From contig CATMVR010000360.1 in assembly GCA_950075905.1 (NCBI GenBank), positions 1-5,834 on the forward strand: a DNA stretch of 5,834 nt. The letters run 5' to 3'. Shown in pieces: positions 1-5,444 of this stretch. Source of the stretch: an uncultured Persicitalea sp. (GTDB lineage Bacteria > Bacteroidota > Bacteroidia > Cytophagales > Spirosomataceae). The position numbers were made by a program, and so were the translations under genes. The notes below the pieces were generated by a model. It was not told where the DNA came from. It was given only the letters and a program-made list of their open reading frames with translations, and ran no database searches. Position 1 is the stretch's first letter. Each line of letters starts with the position of its first letter.

Positions 1-349
1 GATCCACTTTCACGCGGCTTTCGGGATTGATGTATACCTCCAGCAGGCAATACTTGTCCAATATCTGCTGAATGGTAGCACCGGCCCGGGTGGCATCGGT
101 ATCGTGCATGGCGCGGTCAAGTGCCTGCCGGTCGGTGGTGGGCAGGGGCTCGCCGAGGTACTCCATCGCTTCCAGCAGGCGCGTCACCTGCGCACGGAGG
201 GGCTGTATCTCCACGGGCTCCGCGTGATGGTTGTGCTGCGCCGACCCTGTTCCGGACAGAAGAGTGAGCAGCAGGGCGACCAGGATAGCAGGGTAACCGG
301 AGAAATCAGCCATAGCTACATACCCACGATTTGGAAGGAAGCGTACCAT
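1..349 (-). CDS. N-terminal part of a secreted CehA/McbA-like metallohydrolase (runs off the window)
   Basis: The reverse strand is open from 349 to the window edge, giving about 116 residues of a larger protein. Two in-frame ATGs exist, at 349 and 313. I prefer 349 because it puts two arginines (R3, R8) before the hydrophobic stretch AILVALLLTLLSG, like a normal signal peptide; starting at 313 leaves an Asp at residue 3 and no basic residue. A likely signal peptidase site follows GTGSAQ, and the mature protein starts HNHHAEP. The later segment (LLEAMEYLGEPLP, then ILDKYCLLEVYINPESRVKV) resembles from memory the N-terminal region of large exported proteins annotated as CehA/McbA-family metallohydrolases (PHP-type), common in Bacteroidota and Planctomycetes. 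The catalytic domain would lie outside the window, so the enzyme role is inferred. No Shine-Dalgarno site is seen; an A/T-rich leader precedes 349, as is usual in this phylum. Confidence 0.6.
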   Translation of the reverse strand, partial: MVRFLPNRGYVAMADFSGYPAILVALLLTLLSGTGSAQHNHHAEPVEIQPLRAQVTRLLEAMEYLGEPLPTTDRQALDRAMHDTDATRAGATIQQILDKYCLLEVYINPESRVKVD

Positions 350-447
350 TGAAAAAAAATCTTTAAAAATAATAGCAAGATACACCACAGGCGCAAGATG
401 CCCAGCGTTCTGGTTCCGTAATTATGCTATAAAAGAGGACGAGGAGG

Positions 448-531
448 TCAGGCTACTTTCCACTTGATGTTGCAGCCCATGCTGGGGTACTGTGGTTCGG
501 GTATTGGCTTAGGTACGAATACATTGACTCC
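448..531 (-). pseudogene. C-terminal remnant of a thioredoxin/peroxiredoxin-like protein
   Basis: Read from 531 down to a TGA at 450-448, the reverse strand encodes GVNVFVPK followed by PIPEPQYPSMGCNIKWKVA. The PSMGCNIKWK block is, from memory, the conserved C-terminal end of a family of thioredoxin-like/AhpC-TSA proteins of roughly 180-220 residues. Nothing upstream in this frame belongs to that family: the frame enters the GAAA repeat and meets a TGA shortly before it, and the redox-active cysteine motif is absent. There is no start codon in this frame except the internal ATG of PSMG. I read it as the tail of a gene whose body has been lost. An overlapping frame has an ATG at 509 behind an AGGAG sequence, but encodes nothing I recognise. 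Confidence 0.45.
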
Positions 532-549
532 TTTCTTTCTTTCTTTCTT
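531..549. repeat. Tetranucleotide simple repeat (CTTT/AAAG, about 4.5 units)
   Basis: On the plus strand CTTT is repeated four times from 531 and followed by CTT; on the reverse strand this is an AAAG run that begins at the stop codon of the Hva1-like mini-ORF and ends just before the redoxin-like tail. A GAA triplet run (plus 551-560, CTTCTTCTTC) adjoins it. Four-base repeats slip easily during replication, and each step would change the frame, but here no intact gene spans the repeat, so phase variation is not supported. Confidence 0.75.
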
Positions 550-631
550 ACTTCTTCTTCACCTCCGAGTGCGATTTCAGCACCTGATTGCCCCATTGCC
601 ACTCTACGCGGTCGCCTTGCTGGTATCCCAT
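548..631 (-). pseudogene. Internally deleted Hva1/TUDOR (DUF2945-like) mini-ORF, 27 residues
   Basis: An ATG at 631 opens a 27-codon frame ending in TAA at 550-548. Its first half (MGYQQGDRVEWQWGN) matches the start of small hypervirulence-associated TUDOR-domain proteins (Hva1_TUDOR, formerly DUF2945), which typically begin with a K/QGDxVxWxWG motif. Its second half (QVLKSHSEVKKK) matches the usual end of the same family. The roughly 40 residues normally between them, which carry most of the small beta-barrel, are missing, yet the join is in frame. The seam falls at GGCAAT (plus 587-592), and WGN at the front and DGN near the end of family members could supply the short direct repeat for such a deletion. 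The family is usually about 65-75 residues. Too short to fold as a barrel; could be a relic or a microprotein. It lies 53 bases after the small membrane protein, same strand. Confidence 0.5.
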
Positions 632-684
632 TTGTCTGGTAAATTGGTTGATAATCACAGCTACCCGAAAATAGCGTGCCACCC

Positions 685-924
685 TCAGGGAAACCAGTTG
701 GTGATCCGGTAGCCAAAAGCTATCAGTGCTATAAGCAGTAGCCCATAGGCGGCAAGATGATAGTATCCTGGTCGGCGACGGTCTATACTAATGGCAAAAA
801 GAACCAGGGCCAGTGTGATCGCCAGCGAACTGACAAGTTTTGGGATATAGCCATCTATGAAATCGATGACAGTCATGATGGCGAAGATTACTACCAGTAT
901 CCACAATACAATCTTGTTTTTCAT
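685..924 (-). CDS. Small three-helix membrane protein, unknown function
   Basis: A 79-residue protein beginning MKNKIVLWILVV. It is almost entirely membrane-embedded: helix 1 at about residues 4-22, helix 2 at about 30-47, a basic loop (DRRRPGYY) and helix 3 at about 55-72, ending RITNWFP. The Asp/Arg loop between helices 2 and 3 would favour the cytoplasmic side. I do not recognise a named family. Only one ATG fits, and no strong Shine-Dalgarno site precedes it (the leader reads TCCCCTGAGCGCA). It is transcribed away from the plus-strand regulator module, across a 212-base gap to that module's first start codon, and is followed on its own strand by the two gene scraps. The hydrophobic pattern and the compact charged loop make it a credible gene rather than a shadow frame, though it is short. 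Confidence 0.7.
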   Translation of the reverse strand: MKNKIVLWILVVIFAIMTVIDFIDGYIPKLVSSLAITLALVLFAISIDRRRPGYYHLAAYGLLLIALIAFGYRITNWFP

Positions 925-1110
925 TGCGCTCAGGGGAATTTTTGAAAGATGTAATGCCAGAAGACGGCAGAAGGAAATTCAATTTATAATTTTCTCACTC
1001 CTTCCCAGGAGTAAGATCCCCAAAGAGTGTTCCACCATAGATTTTACCCACTTTTTTTACCAATGGCTAAAAAGAAGCGCATTTTTGTTTTTTGTATTGG
1101 AAAATGCATT

Positions 1111-1129
1111 TACTTTGCACTTCAAAGTA
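1111..1129. promoter_or_regulatory. Operator-like palindrome 1, before the membrane-protein gene
   Basis: TACTTTGCACTTCAAAGTA is an inverted repeat of two 9-base arms around one central base with a single mismatch. It ends 7 bases before the ATG of the next gene. A near-copy lies at 2153-2169 before the third gene of the module, and identity continues on the right-hand side through ACTTTT. TTAC-TTTG at 1110-1117 is one base away from the Bacteroidota -7 box TAnnTTTG, so a bound protein would cover the promoter. The natural candidate ligand is the winged-helix protein encoded at 1822-2136; this is inference from position and repetition. Confidence 0.6.
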
Positions 1130-1136
1130 CTTTTAT

Positions 1137-1769
1137 ATGCTAGAACAAGACGATCAACTCCAAACCCTGCACGAAATCCGGAGCATCATGGACCGCTCCA
1201 CCCGTTTTCAGTCCCTGAGCGGGCTGTCGGGTATCTTTGTGGGGTTGATTGCGCTGGCTGGTGCCGGTGCGGTGCAATGGCACTTTTCCGTACACAACCA
1301 GTCTTATACAGGCCTGTTTCAAAATAGTCCTACTACCGAAACAGCCTGGTTTATTGGCATAGCTACCGCGGTAGTATTTGTGCTGGCGGTAAGTTGCGCC
1401 CTCTATTTTACGGGTCTTAAAGCCCAAAAAGCCCGGCAGTCGGTCTGGACTAGTCAGGCAAGGCGCCTGCTGTTCAACTTTTGCCTGCCCCTGGCGGTAG
1501 GTGGGGCGTTTTGTGGGGTGTTGCTTTTGCACGGTATCGGGTATCTGGTAGCCCCGGCTATGCTGATATTCTACGGCCTGGCGCTGGTCAATGCCAGTAA
1601 GTACACTTTTAGCGATCTTCTGTCGCTGGGCGTATGCGAGATTGCCTTGGGACTGGGCTGTGGCGCTGTGGTAGAGTATGGCCTGCTGGCCTGGACATTG
1701 GGCTTTGGCCTGCTGCACGTACTTTATGGCGGGATTCTGTACTATAAATATGAAAAGAAAAACGGCTGA
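1137..1769 (+). CDS. Six-helix membrane protein, first gene of the regulator module
   Basis: A 210-residue protein if started at the ATG at 1137 (MLEQDDQLQTLHEIRSIMDR). The frame is open further upstream, through a TTG at 1092 and an ATG at 1104, but those starts would place the palindromic operator inside the coding region, so I reject them. A ~30-residue soluble N-terminal segment, probably helical, is followed by about six hydrophobic segments: roughly residues 31-50, 72-96, 112-132, 135-155, 165-183 and 186-204, with a KYEKKNG basic tail. Proteins of this shape are known in Bacteroidota as uncharacterised membrane proteins next to an HTH_34-type regulator, and that is the arrangement here: the regulator starts 52 bases downstream. 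No catalytic motif is visible. A sensor or transport-accessory role would be a guess. Confidence 0.85.
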   Translation: MLEQDDQLQTLHEIRSIMDRSTRFQSLSGLSGIFVGLIALAGAGAVQWHFSVHNQSYTGLFQNSPTTETAWFIGIATAVVFVLAVSCALYFTGLKAQKARQSVWTSQARRLLFNFCLPLAVGGAFCGVLLLHGIGYLVAPAMLIFYGLALVNASKYTFSDLLSLGVCEIALGLGCGAVVEYGLLAWTLGFGLLHVLYGGILYYKYEKKNG

Positions 1770-1821
1770 GATTCTGGTTTTTTAACTTAAAACAACCAAC
1801 CAACCTAGGGCGTTGCCGCTG

Positions 1822-2136
1822 ATGGAACACGTAAAGGATTACCTGAAAGATATCAATAAGTATTTTGAAAGCCGGGCCCGGCTTGGCATTATGTCGGTGC
1901 TGATGGTAGAGGATGGGGGGGACTTTACCTTTCTCAAAGAAACCCTGCAACTGACCGACGGCAACCTGGCGAGCCACTTGCGCGCCCTCGAAGAGGCAAC
2001 CTACCTGCGGGTGGAGAAGCAGTTTATTGGCCGGCGGCCCAACACCCGCTACACGGCAACCCCCGAAGGAAAGGAGGCTTTCAAAGCCCACCTCGACGCC
2101 CTGGAACGCCTGATTCTGGATAACAAAGAGTCTTGA
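1822..2136 (+). CDS. Winged-helix transcriptional regulator (HTH_34 type)
   Basis: A 104-residue single-domain protein starting at ATG 1822 (MEHVKDYLKDINKYF); a TTG three codons upstream is a less likely start. It has the standard layout of small MarR/ArsR-like winged-helix proteins of the HTH_34 family: FESRARLGIMSVLM (first helices), FTFLKETLQLTDGNLASHLRAL (turn plus recognition helix, about residues 38-60), a wing with KQFIGRRPNTRYTAT (about 70-85), and a C-terminal helix (EAFKAHLDALERLI) likely used for dimerisation. There are no cysteines and no separate ligand domain. It sits between two membrane-protein genes on the same strand, and operator-like palindromes flank it on both sides, the second starting 17 bases after its stop codon. 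Such regulators bind as dimers to short palindromes, so autoregulation plus control of the downstream gene is likely. The family assignment is firm; the signal it responds to is unknown. Confidence 0.93.
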   Translation: MEHVKDYLKDINKYFESRARLGIMSVLMVEDGGDFTFLKETLQLTDGNLASHLRALEEATYLRVEKQFIGRRPNTRYTATPEGKEAFKAHLDALERLILDNKES

Positions 2137-2150
2137 TTTTTTTTAACTTT

Positions 2151-2158
2151 TAACTTTG
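2151..2158 (+). promoter_or_regulatory. Bacteroidota-type -7 box (TAACTTTG)
   Basis: TAACTTTG is an exact match to TAnnTTTG, the -7 element used by the primary sigma factor of Bacteroidota. It implies a transcription start near 2163-2168 and a leader of about 30-40 bases before the DUF4153-like gene. A good -33 TTTG at the usual distance is not seen; CTTG at 2132-2135 is closer than normal. The box shares six bases with operator 2. Confidence 0.45.
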
Positions 2159-2169
2159 AAATTCAAAGT
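2153..2169. promoter_or_regulatory. Operator-like palindrome 2, before the DUF4153-like gene
   Basis: ACTTTGAAATTCAAAGT is a perfect inverted repeat with 8-base arms around one central base. Compared with operator 1 (1112-1128), 15 of 17 bases are identical, and the match continues for six more bases (ACTTTT after the shared G-T). It overlaps the -7 box TAACTTTG, which is the classical arrangement for repression by occlusion. It gives the third gene its own regulated internal promoter besides read-through from gene 1. Confidence 0.65.
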
Positions 2170-2200
2170 ACTTTTTAAAAATAAAACCCCAACAATGCTC

Positions 2201-3445
2201 ATGAAAACAGAGATTCTTTCTAACCTCGACAACCCCCGGCAACTTGAAAAGCTGTATCGGGACAACAAGCCAACTTTCCGGCAGGAGTTCAATGCCCTGT
2301 ACCCACAGCTGAAAGATTCCGGGCTGGCCGACTTCTGGTACCAACGGCTTAACTACGACCGGGCAGCCGTTTCGTCGGATAGCCGTAGTGACATACTTTT
2401 TGTGATTGTAGCGGCGCTCATTGCGGGTACTTTCGCCAAGCTTCCCGAAATTTTTTCTATTGATCCGGAGTTTTTCTATTCCAGAAACGCAGGTTTTCTG
2501 GTCTTTCCCTTTCTGACGGTTTACTTCGCCTGGAAAAACAAACTTTCTGTAAGAAATAGCGGGCTGGTGGCCGGGGCGATGCTGTTGGCGCTGGTTTTCA
2601 TCAATGTTTTGCCCGGCAATGCTCAAAGCGACACACTCGTATTGTCCTGTATTCACCTCGTGCTGTTTTTGTGGGCCACTACCGGCTTTGCGTTTGTGGG
2701 TGGTGAAGCCGGCGGTTCCAAAAAGCGCCTGGGATATCTGAGTTTCAACGGTGATCTGGTGGTAGTCTGTGCCTTGCTGCTCATTTCGGGGGGCATCATG
2801 ACGGGCATCACCATCGGGCTTTTCGAGCTGATCGGGTATCGTATCGAAGAGTTTTATTTTCAGTATGTGGTCATTTTTGGCTTGCCGGCCGTACCCATTC
2901 TGGGCACCGTTCTTACGCAGACTATCCCGCAGTTGGTGCAAAAGGTGTCTCCCATCATTGCCCGTATATTCAGTCCGCTGGTGTTGATAACTCTGCTGGT
3001 GTATCTGGGGGCTATTGTATTCTCGGGTAAAGATCCCTACAACGACCGGGAGTTTCTGCTCCTGTTCAATGCCCTGCTGGTGGGGGTGATGGCCCTGATT
3101 TTCTTTTCGGTGGCCGAGCGGGCCAAATCTCCGGCCAACCGCTACGAGATCATGATCCTGCTGCTGCTGTCGGCAGTGACGATCATCGTCAACGGCATAG
3201 CGCTGTCGGCCATAGTGTTCCGGATTTCGGAGTGGGGCATTACGCCCAACCGCCTGGCAGTGCTGGGGGCCAATGTGCTGATTCTGATCAATCTGATGCT
3301 GGTAACGGGCAAGCTGATAAAAGTACTGACCCGCGACGCCGACCTGGCCCAGGTGGGTAAGTCTATCTCGGCCTTCCTGCCGGTTTACTGGGCCTGGACG
3401 GCGGTAGTAGCCTTTCTTTTTCCGTTTATTTTTGGATTCCGGTAG
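2201..3445 (+). CDS. DUF4153-like polytopic membrane protein
   Basis: A 414-residue protein starting MKTEILSNLDNPRQLEKLYR. Three in-frame starts exist: a TTG at 2156, which lies inside the operator and the -7 box and cannot be right, and ATGs at 2195 and 2201. I chose 2201 because MKTEIL is how homologues begin as I recall them; 2195 adds only two residues. About 60 hydrophilic residues, carrying the NPRQLEKLYR and FNALYPQL segments, come before roughly 11 hydrophobic helices (first at about 65-85, last at about 392-411). That soluble start followed by many helices is typical of DUF4153-like proteins encoded behind HTH_34 regulators in Cytophagales. The function is unknown. It lies 64 bases after the regulator stop and has its own promoter and operator. 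The gene ends 9 bases before a strong hairpin. Confidence 0.85.
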   Translation: MKTEILSNLDNPRQLEKLYRDNKPTFRQEFNALYPQLKDSGLADFWYQRLNYDRAAVSSDSRSDILFVIVAALIAGTFAKLPEIFSIDPEFFYSRNAGFLVFPFLTVYFAWKNKLSVRNSGLVAGAMLLALVFINVLPGNAQSDTLVLSCIHLVLFLWATTGFAFVGGEAGGSKKRLGYLSFNGDLVVVCALLLISGGIMTGITIGLFELIGYRIEEFYFQYVVIFGLPAVPILGTVLTQTIPQLVQKVSPIIARIFSPLVLITLLVYLGAIVFSGKDPYNDREFLLLFNALLVGVMALIFFSVAERAKSPANRYEIMILLLLSAVTIIVNGIALSAIVFRISEWGITPNRLAVLGANVLILINLMLVTGKLIKVLTRDADLAQVGKSISAFLPVYWAWTAVVAFLFPFIFGFR

Positions 3446-3454
3446 TACGGGGCA

Positions 3455-3501
3455 ATGAGTAGGGGGCGGGACGTAGAACATGACGGCCGCCCCCTACTCA
3501 T
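3455..3501. terminator. Hairpin between convergent genes, probable two-way terminator
   Basis: ATGAGTAGGGGGCGG (3455-3469) and CCGCCCCCTACTCAT (3487-3501) form a perfect 15-bp stem with a 17-base loop. It lies between the TAG of the DUF4153-like gene (3443-3445) and the stop of the opposing small exported protein (3503-3505), so it can end transcripts from both sides. There is no U-run on either side, so it is not a textbook intrinsic terminator. Confidence 0.7.
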
Positions 3502-3502
3502 C

Positions 3503-3934
3503 CTAGTTTACTGCCACCAGGCTACGGGCCGGCATTTCGTACAGCTTTTGGGTAGAAAGGCGAATATCCTTAACTATTTCTTCTTCGCCATTGGTAATCA
3601 CTACGGCGTAGTTGCCATCAGGAACCTGAGAAAAATCAAACTTACGTCCGTATTTTTTCTGTCTTACGCCCATGTAGTCCTGGAAAAGTATATTTCCCTT
3701 GGGGTCCATGAGTTTCACAACCACCCGTTCTCCCAGGTTTTTATCGATCAGCACATTCATTGTCAATGTATGAATGACCCGGTACATACCTACCCGAAAG
3801 GGTTTTTTCTTAGCCGCTTCGTCCGTTTGTCCAGCTTGGGACCGGGTGGCTGGCTCTGGGCCGCTGGCTGATACTGTTCCATACATCAACACACCGCACA
3901 GGGCAATCATCAGGGATTTCGTTACAGTTTTCAT
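3503..3934 (-). CDS. Small exported beta-rich protein of unknown function
   Basis: A 143-residue protein starting MKTVTKSLMIALCGVLMYG, a clear signal peptide with a likely cut near residues 22-25 (VSAS). A low-complexity linker (about 25-45, rich in Thr, Gln, Ala and Lys) leads to a compact domain at about 46-143. That domain has alternating hydrophobic strands and PDGNYAVVITNGEEEIVKDI near its end, which resembles an immunoglobulin-like or T9SS-tail-like beta sandwich. Short proteins with the FRVGMYR start and a DGxY turn are, from memory, common in Cytophagales and usually annotated only as hypothetical. No enzyme motif or cysteine is seen in the mature part, so a structural or binding role in the periplasm or on the surface is the most that can be said. 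It converges with the DUF4153-like gene and shares no operon with it. Confidence 0.8.
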   Translation of the reverse strand: MKTVTKSLMIALCGVLMYGTVSASGPEPATRSQAGQTDEAAKKKPFRVGMYRVIHTLTMNVLIDKNLGERVVVKLMDPKGNILFQDYMGVRQKKYGRKFDFSQVPDGNYAVVITNGEEEIVKDIRLSTQKLYEMPARSLVAVN

Positions 3935-4124
3935 GGCACGTAAAGGTTTAGGAATGAGAAACTTTGTTTACTTTACTTATTCCAAAGAAGACTATACGTA
4001 CGCCGGTGTGACAAAAAGTAAGATGAGCGGTTTATATCTAGGATGAATGGAGATTGGTTTTGGAACGGCACGTTTATTTTGTGCGCACGAAGGCAGTTTT
4101 CAGGTCTGGTTCCTCACGCTGACG

Positions 4125-4139
4125 CCAGATTGCATCTGG
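4125..4139 (-). terminator. Short hairpin after the dehydrogenase remnant
   Basis: CCAGAT and ATCTGG form a perfect 6-bp stem with a 3-base loop (TGC on the plus strand), 11 bases past the TAA (4153-4151) of the dehydrogenase frame. It has no following U-run. The rest of the gap from 3935 to 4150 holds the leader of the small exported protein and no convincing gene; short plus-strand frames there lack any family-like sequence. Confidence 0.3.
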
Positions 4140-4150
4140 TGGCTAAACAG

Positions 4151-5389
4151 TTACGGCAGGGCAAAAGCCACGAAGCTGTCTCCCTTCTTGGTACCCAGCT
4201 TGGTGCCGCCGCAGGCAATCACAACATACTGCTTACCGTTGGCCTGATATACCGAAGGAGTGGCAAAGCCCGCCGCGGGTAGTTTGGTTTCGTACAGCAA
4301 CTTGCCCGTGCGCTTGTCGAACGCCCGAAACATGCCGTCTTTGGTAGCGGCAATAAACAGTACCCCGCCGGCCGTGACCACGGGTCCGCCGTAGTTTTCG
4401 GTTCCGGTGGGCGGGATGCCTTTGGCGGTCAGTTCCTTGAATTCGCCCAGCGTGATTTTCCACTGGTACTCTCCGGTGTTGAGGTTTAGAGCGCTGAGCT
4501 GCCCCCAGGGTGGGCTGATAGCCGGGTAGCCGTTTTTGTCCAGAAATTTCTTGTAGCCATCCATCCGGTAGGGTAGCGGAAACGCGCTGGCGTGCACATC
4601 GCCGCCGGCTTCCTTCTTCTCCATGCCAAACAGAAACTCCACCAGAGCCTGCCGCTCTTCGGTTTTGAGGTGCGAGAAGCCGGGCATCATGCCCTTGCCA
4701 CTTTTCACAACGGCCTGCACAAAGGTCTGGTCGCGGCGGGAGCCAATATCTTTGAGCGCGGGGTACCCGCTGGCGGGGTTTCCCTGCAGCTCGGGTCCGT
4801 GGCAGGACGAGCAGTTGATCGAGTACACTTTCTGCCCCGGTGTGAGGCCAGCCAGTTCTTCGGCTTTGGGCACGGGGAGCATCTTCATGACCCAGGCCAT
4901 TTCGTTGGAGTTGATATAGAGCAGGCCCGTTTCGGCGTCAAAGGCCTGCCCGCCCCACTCGCCGCCCCCGTCGAAGCCGGGAAAAATGAGGGTACCTTCC
5001 TGGCTGGGCAGCTCAAACTGATTCTTATGACGAATCGTTTTCAACCTCGCCAGTAGCTCATCGCGGTTTTCGGCGTAGGGACTGATGTCATTGTCGCCGA
5101 TAGTTTGGCGCGAAAAAGGCGCCGGCCGTACCGGTACCGGCTGGGTAGCCGCCGGCTTCTCGCCCGGCAGGCCGTTGGTGGGTACGGCTATATCTTTGAT
5201 GGGGAAAAGCGATTTGCCCGTCACGCGGTCAAACACAAACACAAAGCCCGATTTGGTAATCTGCGCTACGGCGTCAATGCGCCGGGGCCGACCGTCGGGA
5301 CCGTTGCGGTTGATCTGCACCAGTACCGGTGGCGAGGGGAGGTCACGATCCCATACGTCGTGACGTACAAACTGAAAATGCCATTTTTT
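4151..5389 (-). pseudogene. 5'-truncated PQQ-dependent dehydrogenase with inserted cytochrome c domain
   Basis: About 412 residues of the C-terminal part of a periplasmic quinoprotein (eight-bladed PQQ propeller, glucose-dehydrogenase-like), which oxidises a sugar or alcohol and passes electrons to its own heme c. Family-like sequence starts at KWHFQFVRHDVWDRDLPSPP (5389 downward), then DAVAQITKSGFVFVFDRVTG, then GEWGGQAFDAETGLLYINSNE. An inserted c-type domain follows, with heme motif CSSCH (4799-4813) and GMMPGF as probable distal Met ligand. The propeller resumes (WGQLSALNLNTGEYQW, GGVLFIAATKDGMFRAFDKRTGKLLYE) and closes with GDSFVAFALP. Full-length relatives are roughly 650-720 residues, so the signal peptide and about 250-300 residues are missing. 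Upstream of KWHFQ the frame gives unrelated residues and a TAG at 5410-5408. A GTG at 5320 could start 389 residues, but without a signal peptide heme attachment is impossible. No internal stops or frameshifts are seen, so the loss is recent or the junction is an assembly error. Confidence 0.8.
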
Positions 5390-5444
5390 GGACGAGCATG
5401 ATGGACGCTATATTCTTCAGAAATTCAAAAATGCCATTTTTTTT
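5375..5444. repeat. Direct repeat AAAATGCCATTTTTT at the dehydrogenase break point
   Basis: Copy 1 (5375-5389) lies inside the dehydrogenase frame, where on the reverse strand it encodes the KKWHF segment. Copy 2 (within 5427-5444) lies in the adjoining non-coding DNA. Offset between copies is 53 bases. Each copy is itself a palindrome, with arms AAAATG and CATTTT around one C; copy 2 has one more A/T pair. On the reverse strand the similarity extends a little beyond, into CAGTTTG versus TGAATTTC. Confidence 0.6.

Noticed and set aside
441..509. 22-codon ORF starting at ATG 509 behind AGGAG
   Set aside because: The Shine-Dalgarno-like sequence comes from the end of the GAAA repeat, and the peptide is not recognisable; another frame of the same DNA encodes the redoxin-like tail.
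453..716. 87-codon minus-strand frame across the scraps and the small membrane protein's end
   Set aside because: It is a shifted frame over the Hva1-like and membrane-protein sequences; its translation is rich in Gly, Ser, Pro and Arg without family resemblance, while the other frames give recognisable motifs.
1092..1136. Upstream starts for the first membrane-protein gene
   Set aside because: They would put the operator-like palindrome inside the coding sequence, and the added residues do not resemble the rest of the protein.
2156..2200. Upstream TTG start for the DUF4153-like gene
   Set aside because: The TTG is part of the -7 box and operator palindrome, so it lies upstream of the expected transcription start.
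2150..3481. 443-codon minus-strand frame opposite the DUF4153-like gene
   Set aside because: Its translation is dominated by Gln, His, Arg and Gly, the usual mirror of a hydrophobic membrane protein; the plus strand gives clear helices.
3961..3988. CTTTG (3962-3966) and CAAAG (3983-3987) as a possible third operator
   Set aside because: The arms match for only five bases with a 16-base spacer, unlike the 17-bp palindromes at 1112 and 2153.
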